Under the pieces are notes generated by a model. It was not told the origin of the DNA and searched no databases. It worked only from the letters and a program-made list of their open reading frames with translations. Position numbers and translations under genes: made by a program. From positions 1-64,000 of the forward strand of contig DASUGH010000191.1 in assembly GCA_036274155.1 (NCBI GenBank): 64,000 nt of DNA, in the 5' to 3' direction. Shown here in pieces: positions 1 through 8,559 of the stretch. The DNA is from Gp6-AA40 sp036274155. Its GTDB lineage: Bacteria > Acidobacteriota > Vicinamibacteria > Vicinamibacterales > UBA2999. How positions within the stretch are numbered: the stretch's first letter is position 1; every line of letters starts with the position of its first letter.

Positions 1-855
1 GGCCAGGCGCAGCGCCGCGGCGCGTTCGTCGGTGACGGCCACGCCCGCACTGGTCACGCCGTTGCCGAATCGCAACACCCACATCCACCCGTCGTCGAAC
101 ACGTGGTGCAGCGCCGCATCGTCGAGGGGGTACGGGGCGCCCGGTGTGAGGGGGCTGCTGGTCGCGCCGGCGTAGTCGGACATGTCGCCGCAGCGCTCCA
201 CACCGGTGAAATGCGAATAGAGCGCCTGCGTCCGGGGAAAGCGCGCAAACCCGGGCGCCGCGAGATCGAGCGCACGGGCGAGAAAGCCGCGAGGGCCGGT
301 GGCATCCACGACGAAGCCGGCACGGAAGCGCAGCGTCCGTCCAAGTCGTGTGCCGGTCACGACGGGGGAGCCCGACGGATCCCGGGCCAGCTCGTTCAAC
401 TGCAGGCGATCGACGTACTCGACGCCGAGGTCGCAGGCTTCGCGCATCAGGAAGTGGTCGACGTCGGCACGGAACCAATGGGTGTCGGAGACTTCGTCGT
501 TCGGGCTCGCCGCCACCAGCAGCTCGTTTGCGCGATCGGGCGTCGGCCGAAAGGGCATCCGCAGTTGCTGCTTGAAATAGGTGAACCCGCGTTTGAGGCC
601 GCACGCCACGTGTGGATGCGTCCGCTGCCACGGACCGAAGGCGGCGAGCGGCTTCACTCGCGGCAGGTCGTAGCGGTCCGCGAGTTGCTCGAGGACCACG
701 CCGGCCAGCGGCGATGCCGACTCGCCAATCGCGAAGCGGGGATGCTGGCCGCGCTCCAGCAGGCAGACGCGCAGCCCGAGCCGCCGCGCAATCATGGCCA
801 GGATCGAACCGCCGAACCCGGAGCCAATGATCGCGAGATCGACGTCGGCAGTCAT
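1..855 (-). CDS. FAD-dependent oxidoreductase, halogenase-like (3' end outside window)
   Basis: The reading frame starts at the ATG at 855 and runs off the left edge, so about 285 N-terminal residues are visible. A Rossmann dinucleotide motif (IIGSGFGGS) lies at residues 8-16. Further in are LKRGFTYFKQ and GWMWVLRFGNG, which resemble the K-containing substrate-site region and the GWxWxI signature of flavin-dependent halogenases. Those enzymes use reduced FAD to chlorinate or brominate aromatic or alkene groups; related COG0644 monooxygenases share the fold, so halogenation is likely but unproven. The start codon overlaps the stop of the radical SAM gene by 4 bp (ATGA), so the two are almost certainly cotranscribed and translationally coupled. 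The C-terminus cannot be judged. Confidence 0.75.
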   Translation of the reverse strand, partial: MTADVDLAIIGSGFGGSILAMIARRLGLRVCLLERGQHPRFAIGESASPLAGVVLEQLADRYDLPRVKPLAAFGPWQRTHPHVACGLKRGFTYFKQQLRMPFRPTPDRANELLVAASPNDEVSDTHWFRADVDHFLMREACDLGVEYVDRLQLNELARDPSGSPVVTGTRLGRTLRFRAGFVVDATGPRGFLARALDLAAPGFARFPRTQALYSHFTGVERCGDMSDYAGATSSPLTPGAPYPLDDAALHHVFDDGWMWVLRFGNGVTSAGVAVTDERAAALRLA

Positions 856-1844
856 GCGCCGGCTCCGGTGGCATCGCACGCACAGAGCACCGGCTCGACC
901 ATCCGCTGCTCCTGGTTCATCAGCCGCAGGCGTGCCGCCCGCCGCGGCGCGCACTCACAGGTGAAGAGGCGGTCGACATCCCACAGGTCGGCAAACACAC
1001 GGCATCCTGGCCGTGACAGGCCGTACTCGAGTGCACGTTCGAGCGCGGCCAGCGTTGGCCTCGATTGCGGTTCGCTCACCGCTTCCAATGCCCCGTTGCC
1101 ACCGCGGGTCGGAATCACCGAGCATGCAGTGGCTCCGCAGCCGCGGGCGAAGTCGATCGACCGCCGGACCCAGGCGAGATCCTCGCCTTCGGGCATGAAC
1201 GGCGGACTGAGGAGCACGAACACACGCAGGTCGATGCCGGCCCGGTGGAGAAACCGTGCGGCGGTCTCGAACGACGCCAATGTCATCCGCTTGTTGAGCC
1301 GCGCCAGCACCCCCGGGTGCGCCGTCTCCAGGCCGATGGCGACTTCGAGCCTGCCGTCGAGGGCATCTCGAAAACGAAGACACCGTTCACCGGCCGCGCC
1401 GCGCAGGAACGCCGGGTGCGCTTCCACGATCACGCGGTCGAACCCTCCTACGATCTGCGCGATTGCCTGGTGATCTCCCGGCGGGATTGCGGCCGGATCG
1501 AAGAAGCTGCCGGCGTTGTACAGCTTTACCTGCCGGACGGGTGCGAGCGCGGCAAGCGCCCGCTGAATCTGTCCGGGGATGACGCCTTCCGCCACTGGAT
1601 GGTCGAGCGTGTTGATCCACAGGTCGCACATGACACAGCGGAACGGGCACTCGCGATTGGTGAGCAGGACGACCGCGGTCGGCAGCAGAGCGCCGGCGGC
1701 ATCGACTTCTTCCTCCCAGCTGAACGCGTGAGCGCGAGCGGGATCCAGCGTGGCCTTGCCACCCCTGCGCGCCAGCACCCAGGCGTCGCGCGCGGCAGGA
1801 ACATCCGGATAGATCAGACGGACACCTCGTTTCCCGAGCGCCAT
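852..1844 (-). CDS. Radical SAM protein (RaSEA/Elp3-like group)
   Basis: 330 residues. The iron-sulfur motif CPFRCVMC gives Cys66, Cys70 and Cys73 (CxxxCxxC), which binds the 4Fe-4S cluster that cleaves S-adenosylmethionine. The stretch KLYNAGSFFD, with a later IGLETAHPGVL, resembles the archaeosine-biosynthesis radical SAM group (TIGR01210-like). No tRNA-modification partner is nearby, so the substrate is unknown. The ATG at 1844 was chosen because the open frame upstream only shadows the asparagine-synthase gene. The gene overlaps that gene by 31 bp and the flavoprotein by 4 bp, making a tight three-gene unit. A tailoring role on a small molecule or peptide made by the trio is inference. 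Confidence 0.8.
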   Translation of the reverse strand: MALGKRGVRLIYPDVPAARDAWVLARRGGKATLDPARAHAFSWEEEVDAAGALLPTAVVLLTNRECPFRCVMCDLWINTLDHPVAEGVIPGQIQRALAALAPVRQVKLYNAGSFFDPAAIPPGDHQAIAQIVGGFDRVIVEAHPAFLRGAAGERCLRFRDALDGRLEVAIGLETAHPGVLARLNKRMTLASFETAARFLHRAGIDLRVFVLLSPPFMPEGEDLAWVRRSIDFARGCGATACSVIPTRGGNGALEAVSEPQSRPTLAALERALEYGLSRPGCRVFADLWDVDRLFTCECAPRRAARLRLMNQEQRMVEPVLCACDATGAGA

Positions 1845-3160
1845 TCCACCTGCTCGGCGGCGCGCAGACGCCGGCTCCACAGACGATCGAACGTCCGCCG
1901 GCACCACGCCTTCGAGACGCGCGTGCGCGGTGTTCCCATTGCCCCGTCCTGGAACCTTCGCTTCGGGTGAGCAGGCATCTCGATCCCGGCAACGGCCTTG
2001 ACGCCGCGAACGACAACGTCCTGCTTGAGCGCGGCGAGACGCTCGGGAGAGCCGTCCACGACCTCGCCGAACGGAATCTCCAATGCGCGGGCGATGACCG
2101 GCCGCACCGTGTACGGCGAGAACGCGCGGAAGCCCCATGCCGCGGCAGGTGCATAGGAGCGTACGTATCCTCGCGACAGTCCCCCGGAATACGCGAGGCT
2201 GTGCTTGATGGCGTCGATGCCCCAGCCCTCGTGATAGAGGAGCGGATTGCTCAGAACGCTCGAGATCGTGAGGTCGGAGTCGTCGAGCGGGTACGACTTG
2301 AGGTTCTCGTCGCCTCCGTCTCCGTCGAGCAGGTAGGTCGCCTCCGGATACCGCTGACGAACGGCGCGCAGCAGACACAGACCCGCCGCCGCGCACTCGA
2401 CGTCGAGCGGATGATAGTCCTCGATGACGCGGATGGCGTCCTCGAGATCGTAGCGATCCGCCGGCACCTGGATGCGCTCCCAGCTCTGCTCGATCCCGAG
2501 CGCCCGCACGGTCAGTTCGGCCTGCTGCGCGTCGGAGCCGTCGCCGAGATCGAGCGTCACCGCCCGCACGTCGTCTGGACTCCGCCCCAGATCTGTCATC
2601 GCCTTCCTGGCCAGCAACAGGATGGCCGTGCTGTCGACGCCACCGGAAAACGCGACGACGACCGGCTGCCCTTGCGGCACCTGCTCGATCCACTCGCGCA
2701 CGGCATCGGCGGCGGCGGCGATGTAGCCGGCGCCCGCCTCCTGCAGGTCGCTGGTGCCGTGGCCGATCGCCGGTCGGAAAAAGCGCTCGTAGCGAGGAGC
2801 CGGGTCGGGACAGCCCACCTGATCCAGTTCCACGAGGTAGTGCGCCGGTACCATGCGCGTGTACGCCGGGTCGAACTGCCAGGCAATCCGCTGCTCACAG
2901 CACCAATCGAAGATCCGATCCACCCGCTCGGCGACCACCAGGAACGGACCGTGGTACATCTTGGCGACGAAGTACCGCAGCGGCACGCCGATCGTGCGCG
3001 CGAGGATCACCGTTCGTCCGCGGCGCGCCACCGCGGCAAAGTGCCCGCGAATCGCCGCCACGCGGCCGCCGTCGCCAGACGCCAGCGCCTCCACGACCTG
3101 CGGATCGCGCGTCACAGCGGCGCCAGTCAGATCAACGAGTCGTTCAACACCATCGAGCAC
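1814..3160 (-). CDS. Asparagine-synthase-like ATP-dependent amide-forming enzyme
   Basis: 448 residues. The C-terminal half carries the PP-loop SGGVDST (residues 172-178), which activates a carboxylate with ATP, and a GDGGDE motif typical of the AsnB synthetase domain. The N-terminal ~150 residues are too short for a working class-II glutaminase and there is no Cys2 nucleophile. It therefore probably uses free ammonia or an amine, as in beta-lactam synthetase and lasso-peptide cyclase relatives. It is the first gene of the minus-strand trio with the radical SAM enzyme and the flavoprotein. No precursor peptide gene was found upstream; 3161-3539 holds no convincing small ORF. The start at 3160 is ATG. 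Confidence 0.8.
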   Translation of the reverse strand: MLDGVERLVDLTGAAVTRDPQVVEALASGDGGRVAAIRGHFAAVARRGRTVILARTIGVPLRYFVAKMYHGPFLVVAERVDRIFDWCCEQRIAWQFDPAYTRMVPAHYLVELDQVGCPDPAPRYERFFRPAIGHGTSDLQEAGAGYIAAAADAVREWIEQVPQGQPVVVAFSGGVDSTAILLLARKAMTDLGRSPDDVRAVTLDLGDGSDAQQAELTVRALGIEQSWERIQVPADRYDLEDAIRVIEDYHPLDVECAAAGLCLLRAVRQRYPEATYLLDGDGGDENLKSYPLDDSDLTISSVLSNPLLYHEGWGIDAIKHSLAYSGGLSRGYVRSYAPAAAWGFRAFSPYTVRPVIARALEIPFGEVVDGSPERLAALKQDVVVRGVKAVAGIEMPAHPKRRFQDGAMGTPRTRVSKAWCRRTFDRLWSRRLRAAEQVEWRSGNEVSV

Positions 3161-3539
3161 GAGTCACCTCTCGCCTGGGGATACCGGGCTGAAGCGCCCG
3201 GTGCTGCGAAAGCGTGAGCATCGGGCAGGCGGCCGGCCGCTGTCAAACACGCACGCGCCCGAAATCTGACCAATCTGAAGAGAACCTGAAATTTGCGTCA
3301 GGTTTGCGGCGACGCTTCGTGCGTGAGCGATGATTCACGAACGGCGTGCCGACGCCGGCGCTCCGCAGCCCGCACACCACGGGCTCGTGAGGAATCGGGC
3401 TTGGCCGTCATGGATCGACTGTGCGAGACTCTTTCCTTTGCGCACGGCTCGCAACCACACATCCTTCTCGTCGAACGAGCGCAACGCTGCCCGCAACCCG
3501 GCCGCACACGGCTCAACACACGAGGAAAGCGCACAACGC
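3161..3539. other. Intergenic region between divergent genes
   Basis: A 379-bp stretch between the minus-strand asparagine-synthase-like gene and the plus-strand membrane gene. It must hold both promoters. It contains no convincing ORF, strong hairpin or tandem array that I can identify. Confidence 0.5.
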
Positions 3540-4034
3540 ATGGATTTCTTACTTCGGCTGGAACAGAGCGGGTTCGCCACGTGGGTGCGGGAAGGCGGCA
3601 CGATCTGGGGGTATCCCTTCATCCTGTTCTGTCACACGCTCGGATTGGGCACGCTCGCCGGCGTGAACGGCAGCATCGATCTGCGGATTCTCGGGTTCGC
3701 CCCACAGGTGCCGCTGGCGCCGCTCAAGCGCTTCTTCCCGCTCCTGTGGGGCGCCTTTGCGGTCACCGCCGCATCGGGAACCGCCCTGCTCATCGCCGAC
3801 GCCGCGACGAAGCTGGCGAGCCCGGTCTTCTACGTGAAGATGGTATTCGTCGCCCTGGCCATCGCCAACCTGCAGATGCTCAAGACGCAGGTCTTCGCCA
3901 ACCCGCGTCTCGACGAGCACGATGTGCCGGGCAGCGCGCGGCTGCTTGCTGCCACCTCGCTCCTGTTCTGGATCGCCGCCACCACCGCCGGACGGCTGAT
4001 GGCCTATCTCGGTCCCGTGAGCGGTCTTCAGTAA
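3540..4034 (+). CDS. Small integral membrane protein (DUF6644-like)
   Basis: 164 residues with about four hydrophobic segments, including one beginning near YPFILFCHTLGLG and one at FYVKMVFVALAIANL. An upstream in-frame extension exists, but the ATG at 3540 follows AGGAAAG at good spacing and starts just before the first conserved-looking segment. The gene is 11 bp upstream of the next membrane-protein gene and is probably cotranscribed with it. The pattern fits a family of small acidobacterial membrane proteins of unknown function. The conserved His in a membrane helix could suggest cofactor or metal binding, but that is speculation. Confidence 0.7.
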   Translation: MDFLLRLEQSGFATWVREGGTIWGYPFILFCHTLGLGTLAGVNGSIDLRILGFAPQVPLAPLKRFFPLLWGAFAVTAASGTALLIADAATKLASPVFYVKMVFVALAIANLQMLKTQVFANPRLDEHDVPGSARLLAATSLLFWIAATTAGRLMAYLGPVSGLQ

Positions 4035-4045
4035 AGGCACCTGAC

Positions 4046-4993
4046 ATGAACACGCCGCATGTTCACCTGCTGCTCAACCACGTGCCCACCGTCGGCACGG
4101 TCATCGCCGTCGCGCTGCTGATCCTCTCGTTCATCCGCAAGACGGACGGGCTGCGGCGAGTGAGCCTCGAGTTGTTCTGCGTCATCGCGCTGATCACGCT
4201 GCCGGCGTACTTGAGCGGTCTCGGGACGGCGCTGCAGTTCGAGCAGAATCCCGACGTGGTGAAGGCGATCATGGACCGGCATCACGACGCCGCGGTCTTC
4301 GGCTCGATTTTCATGGTCCTCACCGGCGCCGCGGCCTGGCTGTGCCTGTGGCAGCGGCGACGCCTCGGCCGCTCCAGTGGCGCCATGATCGGCACCGTGC
4401 TGGTCCTGTCGGTCCTCACCGTGGCGGCGATGGCTCGGACCGCCAGTCTTGGCGGCGAAATCCGTCACCCCGAAATCCTGCTCGATCCCGAAGCCGCGGC
4501 GGCGGTGACGGCCGAAGTGGCGCCCTCATTCATGTCGGCGGCCGCGATCGCGCAGTTCGTCACCGGCCACACCTGGGTGTGGCCGACGATGGAGGCGCTG
4601 CACTTCATCGGGTTATGGCTGCTCTTCGGCGTCGTGATGCTCGTGAACCTGCGGATGCTCGGCATGATGAAGTCGGCATCGTTCGCCGCCGTCCACCGTC
4701 TGCTGCCGTGGGCGGTGCTCGGCCTCGGGATCAATCTCACGACCGGCATGATGTTCGTGCTCGGTGCCCCCGGACAGTACCTCGAGAACATCGCCTTCTT
4801 CTGGAAGATGGGGTTGCTGCTGCTGGCCGGACTCGACGTTCTCTACTTGACTGTCTTCGATGCGCCGTGGGCGGTCGGCCCGGGCGACGAAGCTCCACCA
4901 CTCGAGAAGGCGATGGCGGCGTCCGCGCTGGCGATGTGGGTCGGCGTGATGTATTTCGGCCGCATGCTGCCGTTCATCGGCAACGCCTTCTGA
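4046..4993 (+). CDS. Multi-pass membrane protein of unknown function
   Basis: 315 residues with about eight predicted membrane helices. The start ATG at 4046 lies 11 bp after the preceding stop. Histidines sit within or beside helices (HVHLLLNHVPTVG near the N-terminus; ALHFIGLWLLFG in the second half). Such histidines are common in small haem- or quinone-associated membrane proteins, but no cofactor motif is clear. The C-terminal half resembles the preceding small membrane protein in layout (ALHFIGLWLLF against FCHTLGLGTL), so the two may be related. A 31-residue membrane peptide follows after 28 bp. Confidence 0.65.
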   Translation: MNTPHVHLLLNHVPTVGTVIAVALLILSFIRKTDGLRRVSLELFCVIALITLPAYLSGLGTALQFEQNPDVVKAIMDRHHDAAVFGSIFMVLTGAAAWLCLWQRRRLGRSSGAMIGTVLVLSVLTVAAMARTASLGGEIRHPEILLDPEAAAAVTAEVAPSFMSAAAIAQFVTGHTWVWPTMEALHFIGLWLLFGVVMLVNLRMLGMMKSASFAAVHRLLPWAVLGLGINLTTGMMFVLGAPGQYLENIAFFWKMGLLLLAGLDVLYLTVFDAPWAVGPGDEAPPLEKAMAASALAMWVGVMYFGRMLPFIGNAF

Positions 4994-5021
4994 GCTCATC
5001 GACATTCGCGCGAGGTCAACG

Positions 5022-5117
5022 ATGTCCCTGGCTGTGATCGTCTCCCTGAACGTGCTCGCCGTCGTCGCGGTCGTGGCCGTGGTCGGATACCTCATCGACC
5101 GCAGCGCGGAACGATGA
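5022..5117 (+). CDS. 31-residue single-span membrane peptide
   Basis: A short ORF beginning at an ATG 9 bp after a GAGG ribosome-binding sequence. It encodes a Met-Ser start, then about 23 uninterrupted hydrophobic residues rich in Val, Ala and Leu, then a basic/acidic tail (DRSAER). It lies 28 bp after the preceding membrane gene, in the same orientation, and a GC-rich hairpin follows directly. The operon position, Shine-Dalgarno sequence and clean TM segment support a real small subunit. Its function is unknown. Confidence 0.55.
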   Translation: MSLAVIVSLNVLAVVAVVAVVGYLIDRSAER

Positions 5118-5119
5118 TT

Positions 5120-5141
5120 GCCCGGCGCTGCACGGCCGGGC
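5120..5141 (+). terminator. Hairpin after the membrane-protein operon
   Basis: GCCCGGC and GCCGGGC form a 7-bp stem with an 8-base loop starting 2 bp after the small-peptide stop. There is no U-tract, so it may act as an mRNA 3' end stabiliser or a weak terminator. Confidence 0.4.
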
Positions 5142-5320
5142 ACGCGTCTTCCAACTGATTGCCTGCTCGTCGGTTCCAGCCAAGCTGGACCATGATGTCC
5201 GTCACACCTGTTTCAACCGATTCCTGATTGCGCTGGCGCGTTCGACGGGGGCACTATTAGGCTTCACCGCTGGTGAGGCGCTTGCCCTAAGCCCTTCCGC
5301 AGCCAAGAAACGAGCGTCGC

Positions 5321-6379
5321 GTGGAATCGTACCCCTTTGCGAACCTGATCACTGGTGAGGGAGCAGGTGCGTCGACGGCGAACGGTTCATGTGAGGGCCA
5401 TTCGCCGTACGCGGATGGCACCGACGACATCGAACGCGACCTCCTGCTCGACTTCACGAGCGAGTGCGAGTTCACCGGCGAAGTCGAGAGCGAGCCCGAC
5501 GCATCGCTTATCGAAGATGCGTTCGTGCCGGTGGCCGAATCGACCCTTGCGTCGCCGAGTGTAACGGCCATCGTGGCTGCGGCTGCTGCGACGACCGACG
5601 TCACGCCGCGGTCCAGACTGACCACCGACTGGCAGATGCAGGCGGCGCGCACCGCGGTCGTGGTGCCGCGGCGCACCTGGACGATTCGACGTCGATGGCA
5701 GGCGGCGTTCAGCAGTTCGCGCCTGGCGTTGCGCTTCAGCAGTTCACGCCTGGCGATGGCGTTCAGTGATTCGCGTCTGGTGGCGGCCTTGAGCGGCTCA
5801 CGTCTCGCGATGGCATTCAGTCGCTCGCGATTCGCCTTGCCCACCCTGCCGTTCGTCTACGGCGTGATCTTCGGCGGCGTCACCGTGCTGCTGGCGACCG
5901 GACAGCTTCACGAGCGCCCGGTCGCGTCTCACGTCAGCCCCGCCGGTCTCTCACCCGCCAGACCGGCGCACGCCAGCGTCGAGGCACCGGTGCCGCTCGT
6001 CGGTGCGCTGACGACACCGATACCGCCGGTACGACAGGAACGTGCGACATCGGGAACCAGGCCGAGTCCGGAGCGGGTCGAACGCGTCGTCTTTCGAGGT
6101 TCGCTGGGGCTCGACTCGCGTCCGCAAGGCGCGCGCGTCTACGTCAACGGGCTCGACGTCGGCAGAACGCCTGTCGATCTGAAGAATCTGGCCGTCGGCT
6201 CGCGAGCCGTCCGGCTCGAGCTGCCCGGGTATCAGACGTGGTCGTCGGTGATTCGGGTGGTGACCGACCAGCGCTCACACGTCACCGCCGATTTGCTCCC
6301 CTCACCACCGCAACTGTCGCTGGCCGTCAACGCCGACGACACATCGTCGGTCGCGTTCGAGGAAGGCGACATCCCGTAG
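5321..6379 (+). CDS. PEGA-domain protein with a nine-residue tandem repeat before its membrane helix
   Basis: 352 residues from a GTG start at 5321. The acidic N-terminus (about residues 30-80) is followed by an Ala-rich linker. Residues 130-174 hold five tandem copies of a nine-residue unit of the form FSxSRLAMA. A single membrane helix lies near residues 179-197 (FVYGVIFGGVTVLLATG), then a Pro-rich linker. A C-terminal PEGA domain (about 255-330) contains ARVYVNGLDVGRTP and VRLELPGYQTW. PEGA domains are small extracytoplasmic beta-folds, often attached to Ser/Thr-kinase or surface proteins. The layout suggests a cytoplasmic acidic/repeat part and an external PEGA domain. The basic amphipathic repeat may bind the inner membrane face or nucleic acid (inference). 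Confidence 0.7.
   Translation: MESYPFANLITGEGAGASTANGSCEGHSPYADGTDDIERDLLLDFTSECEFTGEVESEPDASLIEDAFVPVAESTLASPSVTAIVAAAAATTDVTPRSRLTTDWQMQAARTAVVVPRRTWTIRRRWQAAFSSSRLALRFSSSRLAMAFSDSRLVAALSGSRLAMAFSRSRFALPTLPFVYGVIFGGVTVLLATGQLHERPVASHVSPAGLSPARPAHASVEAPVPLVGALTTPIPPVRQERATSGTRPSPERVERVVFRGSLGLDSRPQGARVYVNGLDVGRTPVDLKNLAVGSRAVRLELPGYQTWSSVIRVVTDQRSHVTADLLPSPPQLSLAVNADDTSSVAFEEGDIP
5708..5842 (+). repeat. In-frame 27-bp tandem repeat, five copies
   Basis: Five 27-bp units inside the PEGA gene encode FSSSRLALR, FSSSRLAMA, FSDSRLVAA, LSGSRLAMA and FSRSRFALP. The DNA units have diverged at many codon positions while S-R-L is kept, which suggests selection on the protein. Confidence 0.8.
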
Positions 6380-6393
6380 CCGCGCCAGGGCTG

Positions 6394-7485
6394 CTAAGGC
6401 ACGTACGCCACGCCCCACGGACGATCGCCGCCCTTCACCTTCGCCTTCACCATCCGGCTCTCGACGTCGACGATCGATACGTCGTTCGAAGGCCCGTTCG
6501 CGGTGAAGATGGTCCTGCCGTCGGCCGACACGGCGATGCCCCACGGTCGATCACCGACCTCGACAGACGCGATCTGCTGATTGGCAGCCGTGTCGATGAA
6601 CACGACGTTCTTGCCGCGACCCGTTGTCGCAAAGAGATACTTCCCATCGGGCGAGACGGCAGTGCCCATCGGACGCACGAGTGGCCCGCCGGGCAGCTTG
6701 ATCGTCTGCAGCAGCTTGTGCACTTTGGCATCGATCACCGAGATCGAGCTGCCGTTCTCCGCCGGTACGTACGCACGGGAGCTGTCTGGCAGGAAGGCGG
6801 TTGAGCGGGGGCGTGGACCGACGGCAATCGTCGCGACCGGCTTCAGCGTCGTGGTGTCGATGACGGTCACCTGGTTGTCTTCCTCGGACGTGACGTAGAC
6901 GACGCCGCCGTCCGGCCGGAGGTGGACGCCTTCCGGCTCTCCACCCACCTTGAAGGTCCCGAGCACGTGACCGTCGCTGACGTCGATGGCGCTCGCTTCA
7001 CCGACGTCCTCGTTGGCAACGAACAGCGTCTTGCCGTCCCGGCTGACGGCCACCGTTTCCGGATCTGATCCACCGGCAATCACGCGCACCAGACGAAGCT
7101 CGTCGACGCTGACCACACCGATGCCGTCCGCCTTCTTGTCTGCGGGAGGAAGCTTCGACTCGTCAACGCCTGGTCCGGCGATGGGTGTCCCGCTGAGCGC
7201 GACGTACAACGTCTTACGATCGGGGCTGAGCGTGATCCCGCGCGGCCGCTTGCCGACCTGGATCGTGGTGACAATGTTCGCCGCCACCGGATCGATGACT
7301 GTGACGTCGCCTCCGACCTCGTTGGTGACGAACAGCAGCGGTCCCGTTCGTGGCGCCGGCTTCGCGGGGGCTTCAGCCGTCTCCGGCGTGGCCGGCGGCG
7401 TCGAACCAGAGCACGCTACGACTGCGGCACAGCCGGCCGCGAGGAGACACACACGCGCGCGATCGAGGACAGAAGATTTCCTCAT
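6394..7485 (-). CDS. YVTN-family beta-propeller lipoprotein
   Basis: 363 residues from the ATG at 7485. The N-terminus is a lipoprotein signal with a lipobox ending VVAC at about residue 25, followed by a Pro/Ala linker. The rest is a series of about seven blades with recurring xVxVIDxxxxxVxxTIxVGxxPxGxxxSPDG-type units, typical of YVTN/surface-layer-type propellers. Such proteins are exported and often act as binding or scaffold modules; some sit beside PQQ dehydrogenases, but none is near here. It converges with the PEGA gene (14 bp between stops). Confidence 0.8.
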   Translation of the reverse strand: MRKSSVLDRARVCLLAAGCAAVVACSGSTPPATPETAEAPAKPAPRTGPLLFVTNEVGGDVTVIDPVAANIVTTIQVGKRPRGITLSPDRKTLYVALSGTPIAGPGVDESKLPPADKKADGIGVVSVDELRLVRVIAGGSDPETVAVSRDGKTLFVANEDVGEASAIDVSDGHVLGTFKVGGEPEGVHLRPDGGVVYVTSEEDNQVTVIDTTTLKPVATIAVGPRPRSTAFLPDSSRAYVPAENGSSISVIDAKVHKLLQTIKLPGGPLVRPMGTAVSPDGKYLFATTGRGKNVVFIDTAANQQIASVEVGDRPWGIAVSADGRTIFTANGPSNDVSIVDVESRMVKAKVKGGDRPWGVAYVP

Positions 7486-7657
7486 AAGTGCACCCCAACG
7501 ATGACGAGTCTCGGCTCCAGGCCCTTGCGCCACGGTTCGGGCCCAACTTTATCAACGTTTGGACTCATAATCCGGGGTTCGGGATCCGCGGCTCGGGACC
7601 CTCGCTCATTGAGCACTGACCATGGTTTGCGATAGCCTGCCCCGGTCGGAGGGTCAG

Positions 7658-8551
7658 ATGACAGCTGGAAAAACGGCGGCGCTTGGCGGGATGGCGGTGA
7701 TTGGCGTCGCCGCGCTGCTGTTCATGACGCTCGGTGCGCAGGATCCGCCGCGTGACAAGGCACGCATGACCGAGCTGGGCCGCCAGCACAAGACGGCCAC
7801 CGCACTATACAACGCCCTCAAGGAACAGGCGCGCGGCGGCAAGCGGCTCGAATGGAACGCATTGCCCGACTGGAGAGGCGTGTACAGCCGCGCACGCGGC
7901 GGCATCACCTTCGACCCGGATCAGCCGCCTGGCGCACTGCCAACGGCCAAGCTCACGCCCGAATACCACGCCCGGATGGTCAAGCGCATCGAGATGGCGA
8001 AGAAGGGGATCGAATGGGACCCGATCTCCACCTGCGCTCCGCCCGGACATCCTCGCTGGCTCACGGAGCCGTTCCTCCGGGAGTTCATCGTCACGCCCGA
8101 CCAGACGTGGCTGATCAATGAAATGGTCAACGACATCCGCCGGATCTATACCGATGGCCGCGATCACACACCCGAGGCCGACCGATACCCGCTCTACGAC
8201 GGCGATTCGATCGGCTTCTGGGATGGCGACAAGCTGGTGATCCACACGAACCAGCTGAAGGCCGGCATCTATCAGCGGGCGAACCCCGACTACACCGACG
8301 AGGTCGAGACGGTCGAAATCTGGCAGAAGGTGAGCGACACGACGATCGAGGTCGATGTGTGGGTCTACGATCCGCCGGCGCTCGTCGAACCGTGGTACAC
8401 CAGGCAGTCCTATGCCAGGTTGAGCGACCCGGACAGGAATCTGCGCATCCGCTACTGGAACTGCGGTGAGAACCAGAACAACACGGTGATCCAGACGCAG
8501 GAAGGCGCCACCGCCTTCAAAGACCTGACGTTCACCGGCAAGGACAAGTGA
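7658..8551 (+). CDS. Exported protein of an acidobacterial family of unknown function
   Basis: 297 residues from the ATG at 7658, chosen because GGAGGG lies 6-12 bp upstream; an earlier in-frame ATG at 7622 lacks this. A hydrophobic signal segment (GGMAVIGVAALLFMTLG) is followed by a soluble domain. The motif IRRIYTDGRDH, then GDSIGFWDGDKLVIHT, matches the pattern seen in the exported protein at 51185-52579 (ARIIPVDGRPG, GESRGRWEGPNTLVIET), so the two appear to be distant paralogues. Function is unknown. It is directly followed by the DUF6152-type gene, probably in the same operon. Confidence 0.7.
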   Translation: MTAGKTAALGGMAVIGVAALLFMTLGAQDPPRDKARMTELGRQHKTATALYNALKEQARGGKRLEWNALPDWRGVYSRARGGITFDPDQPPGALPTAKLTPEYHARMVKRIEMAKKGIEWDPISTCAPPGHPRWLTEPFLREFIVTPDQTWLINEMVNDIRRIYTDGRDHTPEADRYPLYDGDSIGFWDGDKLVIHTNQLKAGIYQRANPDYTDEVETVEIWQKVSDTTIEVDVWVYDPPALVEPWYTRQSYARLSDPDRNLRIRYWNCGENQNNTVIQTQEGATAFKDLTFTGKDK

Positions 8552-8559
8552 GGCGGGCG

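Noticed and set aside
103..1473. Long plus-strand frames opposite the biosynthetic trio, and comparable long antisense frames throughout
   Set aside because: High GC creates long open frames on the opposite strand; the products are Arg/Ala-rich without any recognisable motif, while the other strand encodes clear families.
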